DNA from: JAJFUI01 sp039698035
GTDB lineage: Bacteria; Planctomycetota; Planctomycetia; Pirellulales; Thermoguttaceae
Assembly: GCA_039698035.1 (NCBI GenBank)
Contig: JBDKSW010000009.1
Coordinates: forward strand, 186,001-250,000
Length of the DNA: 64,000 nucleotides
Reading direction: 5' to 3'
The position numbers and the translations under genes were made by a program. The stretch's first letter is position 1. Each line of letters begins with the position of its first letter. Shown here in pieces: positions 36,628 through 44,663 of the stretch. The notes beneath the pieces were generated by a model, which saw only the letters and a list, made by a program, of their open reading frames with translations, was not told the DNA's origin and ran no database searches.

Positions 36628-37059
36628 TCAGAACCAACCGCCGGCCGTCTTTTCGAGGAACTTGGCCTTGGCCGTTGCCTTGACCTGTCCCTGTTGAAGC
36701 ACCTCGCCGGTCAGTTCGTGGATGGGCTTGGATGACGCGGTGATTCGGGCACGAACCGTGGCCGGGCTGCCGGTCTCGACGGGATGCCGGAAGCGGATGT
36801 TCAGCTCGAACGTCACGGCAACGTGGCCATGCGCAAACAGACAGTTCGTCATCGCGCTGTCCAGCAGCGACGAGACGATGCCGCCGTGGACGGTCGATGG
36901 ATAGCTTTGGAATACGTCGTCGCAGGCGAAAGTCGCCTCGACGCCGCCATCGTCGCCGATTTGGAACACCAGTCCCAGACCTCGCGGATTGCTAGGCGCA
37001 CAGAGGAAACAATTGGGGTGGGCATTGTCGCGCAACTGCTGATAGGCAGAGTCTTGCAT
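36628..37059 (-). CDS. PaaI-like hot-dog thioesterase
   Basis: A 143-aa hot-dog protein. The core motif STVHGGIVSSLLDSAM matches the PaaI/YigI-like thioesterase HGG...DxA signature. A Cys pair near the N-terminus (NCFLCAPSNPRG) is typical of one subgroup. It likely hydrolyses acyl-CoA thioesters; the substrate is unknown. It is convergent with nuoB and not linked to any operon. Confidence 0.82.
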   Translation of the reverse strand: MQDSAYQQLRDNAHPNCFLCAPSNPRGLGLVFQIGDDGGVEATFACDDVFQSYPSTVHGGIVSSLLDSAMTNCLFAHGHVAVTFELNIRFRHPVETGSPATVRARITASSKPIHELTGEVLQQGQVKATAKAKFLEKTAGGWF

Positions 37060-37383
37060 GGCAGTCGTTTGATGTGTTTGTGGATGCGGCCGGGCAATGG
37101 GCACGCGGGATGAGAGCAATGAGTGCGGAGAAGGGGGTGCCGATCGCGGAACCACGATTGCTGAAGTTAGCATGACGCCTGGGAGATCGCAAGCTGTGCG
37201 CAGGAGGTTGCCCCCCCCTATTGCGAGATCAAGGGAACGCATCATGCTTCCCCACTTGGACGCCGCGTATTCTGTGCGCAGGCACCCGCTCCTCGTGCAC
37301 TTCATGGCCCGTTGTTTCTTCTGCCGGCAAGACGGGTCTACCGGTTGTCGGCGCAGACCCGATCGGCGACAATCGGGACCATC
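37060..37383. other. Intergenic region between divergent thioesterase and lipoate ligase genes
   Basis: 324 bases that should hold two divergent promoters. I see no convincing -35/-10 pair, RNA gene or repeat. Confidence 0.4.
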
Positions 37384-38103
37384 ATGCAATATCTGGACCT
37401 GACACTGAGCGGCGCGGCGGAGAACTTGGCGCTGGACGAGGCGCTGCTGGATGACGCCGAAGCCAAGGGAGAGCCGCGAGAGACGTTGCGGATCTGGGAG
37501 CCGAAGACGCCGATGGTCGTGGTGGGGCGATCATCGCGGGTCGGCGTCGAGGTCCAGGTGGATGCGTGTCGGCGGTTGGGCATTCCCGTGCTGCGGCGGC
37601 CCAGCGGCGGCGCGGCAATCCTAACTGGTCCTGGCTGCATGATGTACGCCGTGGTGCTCAGTTATCAGATTCGTCCCGAGCTGCGGCTGCTCGACACGGC
37701 GCACCGTTGGGTGCTCGATGCGTTGGTCGGTGCGCTCGACCGCCACGTGCCGGGCGTGCGGTGCCGCGGCACGAGCGATTTGGCCATCGGTGATCGGAAG
37801 TTCTCGGGCAACAGCGCCCGATGCCGCCGCGAGCATCTGCTTTATCACGGCACGCTCTTGTACGACTTGCCACTGCGCTTGGTCGGCGAATGCTTGGGTA
37901 TGCCGCCGCGGATGCCCGAGTATCGGATGGACCGGACCCACGAGGAATTCTTGGCGAATCTGCCGCTCCCTCGGGAGACGCTTCGGCTGGCGGTCCTGCG
38001 GGCTTTTGGGGCCGACGAGGCGCGAACCGAGTGGCCCCAGGAGCGAACCGCCAAACTGGCAGCCGAGAAATACGAGTCGATCGAGTGGAACGACATCGGA
38101 TAA
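37384..38103 (+). CDS. Lipoate-protein ligase / octanoyltransferase (LplA/LipM-like)
   Basis: A 239-aa BPL/LplA/LipB-fold protein. It shows RRPSGGAAILTGPG (substrate loop) and GDRKFSGNSARCRREHLLYHG, with the conserved Lys that contacts the acyl group. The family attaches lipoate or octanoate to the lipoyl domains of 2-oxoacid dehydrogenases or GcvH. The usual accessory C-terminal domain of E. coli LplA is absent, so ligase versus transferase activity is undecided. A single gene. Confidence 0.82.
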   Translation: MQYLDLTLSGAAENLALDEALLDDAEAKGEPRETLRIWEPKTPMVVVGRSSRVGVEVQVDACRRLGIPVLRRPSGGAAILTGPGCMMYAVVLSYQIRPELRLLDTAHRWVLDALVGALDRHVPGVRCRGTSDLAIGDRKFSGNSARCRREHLLYHGTLLYDLPLRLVGECLGMPPRMPEYRMDRTHEEFLANLPLPRETLRLAVLRAFGADEARTEWPQERTAKLAAEKYESIEWNDIG

Positions 38104-38592
38104 CGCAAGGATCGCGGTCGATCGCTATCATTGCAGGGCCCGGTCCGGTGGATGTTTCCATGGGACGCAGTGGCGGCTGCCAAAAAAGGCGGGCGGAGCT
38201 GCCAAAATTGAAGGTCGGCGCGCGGTCGTGTAAGCAATGGCAAGAATTTCACAAGCCTGAGCGAGCTGGGCCTCTGCTTATCGAGCAGCGGCAGGTCCGG
38301 GTGTGTCGGCGATAACCCAATGTTGTGAAACGGTTTACAGTCGATTGGCGTCCGTGGGTCGTGTGTCGGAAGGGACGATTTTGCGGATTAGGCACGCCGA
38401 ATGCTAATGATCGGGTCATCGGACGTCGCGAGGCTCGGAGACTTTTCTACCTCCCGCTAGGATTTTGCTACCCCGTCGGGGCCCGAAGCGGTAAAATTCG
38501 AGGTTGAAAAGAGCCGGCCTGATGCGGCAACCGTCGTTTGGCGTCGGTTTCCGATTTGGACGAACCCTTTTCTTCACGGATGCGTAGCAAAA
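38104..38592. other. Intergenic region upstream of the ECF sigma factor gene
   Basis: 489 bases without a supported gene. Frames here lack binding sites and recognisable residues. It probably holds the sigma factor promoter, but I cannot point to one. Confidence 0.4.
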
Positions 38593-39231
38593 ATGAACGG
38601 CACAATCGAACAACTGCGAGTGCGTGCCCGTGGCCCCAACCCGTTGCCGGCCTGGAGCGATGAGAATCTGCTTCTGGCCTACCGCGACGAGCAAGACGGC
38701 CGGATGTTCGAGGAACTGGTGCGCCGTTACGAAAAGGAGCTGTACGGATACTTGCGGCACTACCTGGGCAGCGCTGAACTGGCCGAGGACGTTTTTCAAC
38801 AGACGTTTTTGCAGGTCCATTTGAAGTGCGACCAGTTCGAGCCGGGCCGGAAGGTGCGTCCGTGGCTATATACGGTGGCGACGAACCAGGCGATCGACAG
38901 CCAGCGAAGGAACCGCCGGCATCGCATGAGCAGTTTGGATCGCATTCCGCGTGGCGAGGAGAATGGCACGTTGGCCGACTTGCTGGGCGTCGCGGGCGGG
39001 GGCCCCGACTCTGGCGCCGAGGCCGCGGAAGAGTCCGAGGCACTTCGTCGGGCGGTCGATGGGCTGCCCGAGGCGTGCAGGCAGGCGGTGATTCTGGTGT
39101 ACTTCCAAGGGATGAAATACCGCGAGGCGGCTGAAGTCTTGGGCGTGCCCGTCGGCACGGTCAAGAGCCGGCTGCACGCGGCCCTGGAGAAGCTGACCGA
39201 GTCACTTTCGCACGTGAGCTTGCCGAGATAA
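38593..39231 (+). CDS. ECF-type RNA polymerase sigma factor
   Basis: A 212-aa sigma-70 family protein. Region 2 spans ~28-110 (FEELVRRYEKELYGYLRHYLG, AEDVFQQTFLQVH, PWLYTVATNQAIDSQRR). Region 4 spans ~155-205 (GLPEACRQAVILVYFQG, then YREAAEVLGVPVGTVKSRL). Region 3 is absent and replaced by a Gly/Asp/Glu-rich linker, as in ECF factors. It directs polymerase to a regulon under envelope or stress control. The probable anti-sigma partner starts 67 bases downstream. Confidence 0.92.
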   Translation: MNGTIEQLRVRARGPNPLPAWSDENLLLAYRDEQDGRMFEELVRRYEKELYGYLRHYLGSAELAEDVFQQTFLQVHLKCDQFEPGRKVRPWLYTVATNQAIDSQRRNRRHRMSSLDRIPRGEENGTLADLLGVAGGGPDSGAEAAEESEALRRAVDGLPEACRQAVILVYFQGMKYREAAEVLGVPVGTVKSRLHAALEKLTESLSHVSLPR

Positions 39232-39297
39232 TAGAATGAGGGCCAGCTTGTGCGTGGCTGGCGAAGGGATCGGGCCCCTGATCGGTTGCGACTGCGT

Positions 39298-40236
39298 ATG
39301 AGCGACTCAATCAATCAGCAATTGCTTGGCCACCTGCTCGGGGCATTGGAGGACGAAGAAGAGCAGTGGTTGGAGACTCGTCTGAAGGACGACGAGGAAA
39401 GCCGCCGTGGTTTGACGCAATGGCGGCGTCGGTTGAGGCCGTTGGCCGCGCTGCGGCCCGACTTCGAGCCGCCCGCCGGGCTGGCCGAGCGGACATGCCG
39501 TTTGGTGGCCGCGTTTGGACGTCCGCCGGTGCGTACGCACCGAACGACGATGGGAATGAGTCCTGAGTGGTCGCCCGCGGGTCGAGTTTCTCAGTTTGGT
39601 TGGGCGGATGTGGCCGCCGTCGGCGTGGTGCTGATGACGGCTCTTTTTTTAGTCGTGCCCGCGATTGACGCGGGCCGGTTCCAGGCGCGCCTGGCGGCTT
39701 GCCAGAACGGCTTGCGGCAATTTGGCGCGGCCCTGACCGAATATGCCGGGCGCAACCGCAGTGAACTGCCTCGGCTGGCGCACGAGGGGCGGCTGACGGG
39801 TCGCGGCCTGGCGGCGGCCACTTGGGTTTTGTCGCAGTACGGCCCGACGACCGACGCCGGTGTGCATCCGGACGTTTGGCTTGGGGCCCAAGAGAACTGC
39901 GAGTGTGGGGCCGGAGCGGCCAACTCGCCCGCCGCTGGCCCCGTGACTTTGGCGTCTGACCGAGTGGGCGATTGGTCCGGCACGTGGCGTGACGGGACGA
40001 AGCGCATCGGCGATTTCCCGCCGATGGCACAGGCGCTCCTGGCCGACGCTCCCAGCGCCGTGTTGCCGGGCCAGGCGGTCGAGTATCACGGCGGCCGCGG
40101 GCGCAACTTCTTCTTTGCCGACGGGCATGTCGAGTTCCTCGGCGCGACATCGGAAGAGCTGGCGAACGATGCTGGCCCCCCCGGCGGCCGCGAATCGGAC
40201 GTTCTCTTGCCGCTCGTGGTGGTTGGCAGCCGTTGA
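39298..40236 (+). CDS. Probable membrane anti-sigma factor fused to a DUF1559-like domain
   Basis: A 312-aa protein with one transmembrane helix (~103-125, VAAVGVVLMTALFLVVPA). The N-terminal cytoplasmic part (LLGHLLGALEDEEEQWLE) resembles the helical start of anti-sigma domains, though the zinc-binding Cys/His are missing. The part after the helix resembles the end of DUF1559 proteins: AACQNGLRQFGAALTEYA and NFFFADGHVEFLG. Position right after the ECF gene supports an anti-sigma role; that is inference. An upstream in-frame ATG at 39250 lacks a better binding site. Confidence 0.65.
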   Translation: MSDSINQQLLGHLLGALEDEEEQWLETRLKDDEESRRGLTQWRRRLRPLAALRPDFEPPAGLAERTCRLVAAFGRPPVRTHRTTMGMSPEWSPAGRVSQFGWADVAAVGVVLMTALFLVVPAIDAGRFQARLAACQNGLRQFGAALTEYAGRNRSELPRLAHEGRLTGRGLAAATWVLSQYGPTTDAGVHPDVWLGAQENCECGAGAANSPAAGPVTLASDRVGDWSGTWRDGTKRIGDFPPMAQALLADAPSAVLPGQAVEYHGGRGRNFFFADGHVEFLGATSEELANDAGPPGGRESDVLLPLVVVGSR

Positions 40237-40312
40237 ACTATCGGTCCTGGCGTGCTACGCTGGATGGTTTCCCCATCTCAAGCCAGAGACGCTCACCGAG
40301 CGCCGCCCGCCT

Positions 40313-42130
40313 ATGCGTCGCAACGAAATTCGCAATGTGGCCATTATCGCCCACGTTGACCATGGCAAAACGAGTCTGGTGGACTGCATGTTGCGCCAGA
40401 GCGGTCGGTTTCGCCAGTCCGAGCTCGTTGGCGAGCAGATCCTCGACAGCAACGAGCTGGAGCGGGAACGCGGCATCACGATCCTGGCCAAAAACATTGC
40501 CATTCCGTACAAGGGCGTGCGGATCAATATCATCGACACACCGGGCCACGCCGACTTTGGCGGCGAGGTCGAGCGGGTGCTGCGGATGGCCGACGGCGCC
40601 CTGGTCCTGGTCGATGCGGCCGAGGGACCGCTGCCCCAGACGCGGTTCGTCCTGTCGAAGGCCTTCGAGTGCGGACTGAAGCCGATCGTCGTGGTGAGCA
40701 AGATCGACCGGCCCGACGCGCGGCCCCACGAGGTGCTCGACGAAACGCTCGAACTGTTTTTGCAGCTCGGGGCCGACGACCTGTTGGCCGACTTCCCCTA
40801 CCTCTTCACAAGCGCCAAATTGGGCTACGCCACGACCGATCTGACCCAAGTGACCGAGAACATCGATCCGCTGATGGACATGATCGTGGCCAAGATTCCC
40901 GGACCCGAGGTCGACGTAGGCGAGTCGCTCCAGATGCTCGTCACCACGCTCGACTGGTCGGACTACGTCGGCCGAATCGCCATCGGCCGCGTTCAGTCGG
41001 GCACGGTGCGCAAGGGGCAAAACGTCGTCCTGATGCAAACAGACGACCGCATCACGCCGGCCAAGGCGGTCTCGGTCTACGTTTTCGAGGACCTTGGCCG
41101 CCAGGAAGTCCACGAGGTGGATGCCGGCGACATCTGCGCGATCGTCGGGCTCGAAGGGGTCGAGATCGGCGACACGGTCGCTTCGCCGCAGGATCCGCGG
41201 GCCATGCCTCGCCTCAAAGTCGACGAGCCGACCCTCAAGATGACCTTTGGCGTCAATAGTTCTCCGGTGGCCGGCCGCGAGGGCAAGTTCCTCACCAGCC
41301 GCCACCTTCGCGAACGGCTCTTCCGCGAACTGGAGCGGAACGTGGCCCTGCGCGTCGAGCCGATCATGGGGACCGAGCAGTTCGCCGTCGCTGGTCGCGG
41401 GATCCTGCACCTGTCAATCCTGATCGAGACCATGCGGCGCGAGGGCTACGAGTTGTCGGTTGGCAAGCCGCACGTCATCTTCCACGAAGTCGACGGAAAG
41501 CAGTACGAGCCGTTCGAGACGCTCGTGGTTGAGGTGCCCACGGAACGCACCGGTCCGGTCATGGAACTGCTTGGCGATCGACGGGCCCAACTGGTCGAGA
41601 TGACCAGCCACAACGACTATACGTTCATGACGTTCTCGATTCCCGCCCGCGGCTTGATCGGGATTCGCACGCGGCTCTTGAACGCCACCCAGGGAACGGC
41701 CATCATCCATCATCGCTTTGAAGCGTATAAGCCGATGACCGAAGCCATCCCGGGCCGCTCGACCGGCGTGCTGGTCTCGATTGCCGCGGGCAAGGCCGTG
41801 GCCTTTGGCCTCGACAGCCTTCAGCAGCGGGCCGAACTGCATGTCGCGCCCGGCGACATCATCTATGAAGGAATGATTGTCGGCGAGAACAGCCGGCCGG
41901 AAGATATGAACGTCAATCCGACGAAGGAAAAGAAGCTCTCCAACATGCGGGCGGTCGGACACGACCGGAACATTCTGCTCAAGCCGGCTCGGCGGATGTC
42001 GCTGGAAGAAGCCCTGGAGTTCGTTGCCGACGACGAGTACGTCGAGGTGACGCCGACCCAAATCCGCCTGCGAAAGATCCTGCTGAAAGAGACCGATCGT
42101 CGGCGGGCCGCGCGGCAGGCCGCGTCGTAG
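40313..42130 (+). CDS. typA: Translational GTPase TypA/BipA
   Basis: A 605-aa protein of normal family length. GTPase motifs: AHVDHGKTSL (G1), RERGITI (G2), DTPGHADFGG (G3), SKID (G4, where NKID is usual). Domain II and the EF-G-like C-terminal part include RGILHLSILIETMRREG and the TypA-typical RGLIGIRTRLLNATQG. The C-terminal domain has DDEYVEVTP and IRLRKILL. It acts on the ribosome in assembly and stress or low-temperature adaptation. A single gene; a weak hairpin with a T-run follows at about 42131-42155. Confidence 0.95.
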   Translation: MRRNEIRNVAIIAHVDHGKTSLVDCMLRQSGRFRQSELVGEQILDSNELERERGITILAKNIAIPYKGVRINIIDTPGHADFGGEVERVLRMADGALVLVDAAEGPLPQTRFVLSKAFECGLKPIVVVSKIDRPDARPHEVLDETLELFLQLGADDLLADFPYLFTSAKLGYATTDLTQVTENIDPLMDMIVAKIPGPEVDVGESLQMLVTTLDWSDYVGRIAIGRVQSGTVRKGQNVVLMQTDDRITPAKAVSVYVFEDLGRQEVHEVDAGDICAIVGLEGVEIGDTVASPQDPRAMPRLKVDEPTLKMTFGVNSSPVAGREGKFLTSRHLRERLFRELERNVALRVEPIMGTEQFAVAGRGILHLSILIETMRREGYELSVGKPHVIFHEVDGKQYEPFETLVVEVPTERTGPVMELLGDRRAQLVEMTSHNDYTFMTFSIPARGLIGIRTRLLNATQGTAIIHHRFEAYKPMTEAIPGRSTGVLVSIAAGKAVAFGLDSLQQRAELHVAPGDIIYEGMIVGENSRPEDMNVNPTKEKKLSNMRAVGHDRNILLKPARRMSLEEALEFVADDEYVEVTPTQIRLRKILLKETDRRRAARQAAS

Positions 42131-42368
42131 CGGAGGGGCTCCTCGGCTTTTTGGTCCAACGGCTTGTTCTTGCGTCGACGCCGAGCTTCCGTCGCCGCCT
42201 CGTGGCATGGGCGCGTTGCTTTTGGGCAACAATCCCGACGAAACGGCCAATGGTCTCGCCAAATGGCCATCGTCGCAAGCCTTCTCGTCGCAGCGGGTTG
42301 CGGCACGCAATGGATTGCCACTCGGGATTTTCCGCCGCTTGGGCGCTCGCTTTGCTCTACGTGGGGAC

Positions 42369-43313
42369 ATGCACGCCCGCGAGCTTATCGAATTGGCCGG
42401 ACTGGTCGCCGCGCATGGGGCCATGTTGATCGAAGGCCGGCAACCGATCCCCGCCGAGAACGTCGGTCAGTATTGGATCAGTTCCAAGCTGCGGCTGGAT
42501 CGCTGGGCGCGGACGCTTCGGTCGTTCGTCGATCAGCCGCCCGAAAAGACCGGCCCGACGCCTCGTGTGGTGCGAGGAACGCTCGAGGAAATCTTTGCCG
42601 GCGAGGTGCTGACCCGAGTCTGGACAGCCGTCCTCTGTGGCTACGACCGCCATCGTGGCAGCGATGACGCCGAACCGCTTGCCCGAAACATTCTGCTCGG
42701 CCATGTCGAGGCGCGTCACCGGGCGCTGCTGATGTTGTCGAACGGCGCGGGCATCGACGCGGCGGCCGCGGTCCAACTGAACCGACTGCGGCGTCGCGCG
42801 GAACGTTGGAGCGATCTGCTGGTTGGCCATCTGGCCGCGCGGTGCGAACTGGCCGAGTTCGCGGCCGACCCGGATCGGGCCAGGGAGTTTGCCGAGGAGG
42901 AAGAGCATCGGCGGCTGGAAGACGCGGGATCGAGGCCGCCCAGTTGGTGTCTGGCCGAGGAGATTCACGACCCGTTCATCGGCATGGCGTTGGCTTCGTT
43001 GCAGAGCGCGTTTCAACACGTGTTTGGGACCGTCAGCCCCAACGCCGACTTGAACGCGAGGATCGGGGCAAGCGTACTCGGTTGTTTTCCAGCGGAACTG
43101 TTCGACGGCTTCGGCTTCTTCAACTCCCTCTGGATCGATCGGCTCATCACCGTCGCGGACGAGGCTCAGCAGATGATCGACGAGCTAGTGACGGGGCCCC
43201 GGGCCAACGCATCCGTCGGTGTCGGCTCGCATTGCTCATCTCTTCACGGCGTTGCCACAGTTGACGACGCGGCCGGCAGCGACGACGCGCGCGGCGGGCT
43301 CGATCGCCGGTGA
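42369..43313 (+). CDS. Hypothetical protein, helical, unknown
   Basis: About 314 aa from the ATG after GTGGGG; an ATG at 42207 would add 54 residues with weaker coding character. Predicted mostly alpha-helical. A segment ILLGHVEARHRALLMLSN recalls ferritin-like E..H patterns, but the full set of ligands is not seen. The last ~45 residues are low-complexity and may be read past the conserved part. No family recognised. Confidence 0.5.
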   Translation: MHARELIELAGLVAAHGAMLIEGRQPIPAENVGQYWISSKLRLDRWARTLRSFVDQPPEKTGPTPRVVRGTLEEIFAGEVLTRVWTAVLCGYDRHRGSDDAEPLARNILLGHVEARHRALLMLSNGAGIDAAAAVQLNRLRRRAERWSDLLVGHLAARCELAEFAADPDRAREFAEEEEHRRLEDAGSRPPSWCLAEEIHDPFIGMALASLQSAFQHVFGTVSPNADLNARIGASVLGCFPAELFDGFGFFNSLWIDRLITVADEAQQMIDELVTGPRANASVGVGSHCSSLHGVATVDDAAGSDDARGGLDRR

Positions 43314-43390
43314 CTCGGCCGTCAGGCGGGAATCTCTTTCCGTTGGCGGTTCGTGGGATTCGTGGGCACGCGCACTCAGCAATTTCGGTT

Positions 43391-43490
43391 CTAGTCGCCG
43401 TCGTGCGCGTCCTTGGCCAGTTCGGCTGCAGTTCGTTCACGGTCCTCCGCTGCAGGGCGGCGACCTGCTTTCCGACGCTCAGTTCCATGC
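43391..43490 (-). pseudogene. Decayed DUF2924-type gene remnant
   Basis: From ATG 43490 the frame reads MELSVGKQVAALQRRTVNEL, matching the start of planctomycete DUF2924 proteins. In another frame, the end reads AAELAKDAHDGD then TAG at 43391-43393, matching their C-terminal tail. The middle (~60 residues) is lost and the two parts are out of frame. DUF2924 genes usually lie between a short MTPxER-type ORF and a serine recombinase. Just such a short ORF lies upstream (43524-43733), while the recombinase is missing. Confidence 0.55.
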
Positions 43491-43523
43491 GTTTCTCGTT
43501 CTCTCGAAGTCTCGGGGGAATCG

Positions 43524-43733
43524 TTAACCAGAACGGACACTGAGCACGGTTTCGCCCCAAACCTCAAGGCCCTTGGGCGAGGGCGAGAAATGTTGAGATT
43601 TTTCGTGGACGGCATTCCTGCCAGAAATCGCGGATCGAGCATGGAGACGTAGCACCCCACCGGCCAGAATAGCGGCGATCTCGGAGAAACGCTCGTCAGG
43701 CGTCATTGAAGACGGATCGTCAATCGATCGCAT
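43524..43733 (-). CDS. Short MTPDER-type ORF of a recombinase cassette
   Basis: A 69-aa frame: MRSIDDPSSMTPDERFSEIAAILAGGVLRLHAR, then a variable part, then GLEVWGETVLSVRSG. This layout (MTPxER..EVAAILAxGVLRL at the start, LEVxxxTxLSVxxG at the end) is one I associate with small genes just upstream of DUF2924 and recombinase genes in planctomycetes. Its function is unknown. It is likely a relic, since the downstream partners are decayed or absent. Confidence 0.5.
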   Translation of the reverse strand: MRSIDDPSSMTPDERFSEIAAILAGGVLRLHARSAISGRNAVHEKSQHFSPSPKGLEVWGETVLSVRSG

Positions 43734-43740
43734 GGCAACT

Positions 43741-43784
43741 CCTCCCATCGCCAGTTTACGGGAGAGGGGTTGGGGGTGAGGGGA
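43741..43784. repeat. Dispersed G/C-rich palindromic repeat
   Basis: Contains GGGAGAGGGGTTGGGGGTGAGGGG, a degenerate member of the CCCTC(A/G)CCC...CTCTCCC...GGGAGAGGG family. Other members here are at 46507-46541, 59081-59116 and 59969-60007. Confidence 0.55.
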
Positions 43785-43910
43785 GTTGCCTACAGCGACC
43801 TTCGCTTGGCGACGGGCGCGCCGTCTGGCATGACAGAATGGTTAACAGCCTCTATCTATTAACCTACCCGGCGCGAGGGCGAAGTGACGAAGGATACTGA
43901 CCGGGGGGGC

Positions 43911-43930
43911 GTTAATCGGAGATTCGGAGA
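43911..43930 (+). repeat. Left imperfect direct repeat flanking the ATPase/TOPRIM-like pair
   Basis: GTTAATCGGAGATTCGGAGA matches 46327-46346 at 18 of 20 positions, in the same orientation. Both copies are preceded by a G-run. The two copies lie just outside the two-gene cassette at 44043-46029. Confidence 0.55.
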
Positions 43931-44042
43931 GGCTGGACATAGATATTTCTTACTCGCTGGCGGTATCCGCTGAATCCCACGCCACGATCCGGTAGAGGGC
44001 CGCGCGACACGAAAGGATGCTTCTGTGCCCGGTCTCCAGTTG

Positions 44043-44663
44043 TCACTCTTGCGTCCTCTTCCCTGCCGTCGTTCCTCGCTCTTTCCGAGTGCCGGCCTCC
44101 TTTAGCCAGGAGCATCCGAGTGCCCTTAATTGATGCGCGAAATGACGAAAGCTGAGGCTCTTACTGCACAAGGTTGATGGATTGCAGGCAATGAACCAGT
44201 CAACGCCTTCGATCGTCTCATGGTAACGCCCTCCCCTTGGCAGGGACTTCATCACTACTCCTTTACCGTTCGTTCCCTCGATACTGGCTGGGGGCCGCGA
44301 CTCCACGAAGGCGCCTTTCGCTTTGGCGTTGGCCCAATCGGCGAGAATCCAGTTCTCAATCATTCGATCGGGGACGCCAATGATGAGTTCGTCGGTGATG
44401 CCCTCAGATCGGAGTTGGGATTCGATATCCTTAGCGAGGTTCATCGCCGCGGTTGTTCGAGACTCGCGATCGAATACAATCACAAAGGGGTAATAGCTGT
44501 TGCCGATTAGCCGGATAAGGGAAGCGATCCTCTTGGCTGCGGCGGCCACCTCTACGTCCCTTCCGTTGCAATTGTGTCGGCGTACCGGGCTGCCAGGGCA
44601 GAGGCGCTGCACGATCTTCTGTTCCTGGTGACCGTCGACGATAAAGGCTGCTTTGTTAGCCAT
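44043..44663 (-). CDS. TOPRIM-like (DUF4276-type) protein paired with an AAA ATPase
   Basis: A 206-aa protein. AAFIVDGHQEQKIVQRL (Glu14) looks like the first acidic motif of TOPRIM-like domains. VIVFDRESR (Asp65, Glu67) looks like the second, and MIENWILAD (101-109) is the motif seen in DUF4276 proteins. The ATG overlaps the ATPase stop by eight bases and follows GTGGAGG, showing coupling. ATPase plus TOPRIM-like nuclease pairs occur in several phage-defence systems; that role is inferred. The C-terminal ~20 residues are very basic. A longer frame from 44777 overlaps the ATPase and is not used. Confidence 0.65.
   Translation of the reverse strand: MANKAAFIVDGHQEQKIVQRLCPGSPVRRHNCNGRDVEVAAAAKRIASLIRLIGNSYYPFVIVFDRESRTTAAMNLAKDIESQLRSEGITDELIIGVPDRMIENWILADWANAKAKGAFVESRPPASIEGTNGKGVVMKSLPRGGRYHETIEGVDWFIACNPSTLCSKSLSFRHFAHQLRALGCSWLKEAGTRKERGTTAGKRTQE

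Noticed and set aside
42131..42155. Terminator after typA
   Set aside because: Stem of only four to five pairs (GGAG/CTCC) with a short T-run; too weak to list as a feature.
43706..43900. Short frame with the peptide LLPSPVYGRGVGGEG
   Set aside because: This peptide is a translation of the dispersed G/C-rich repeat and not a gene.
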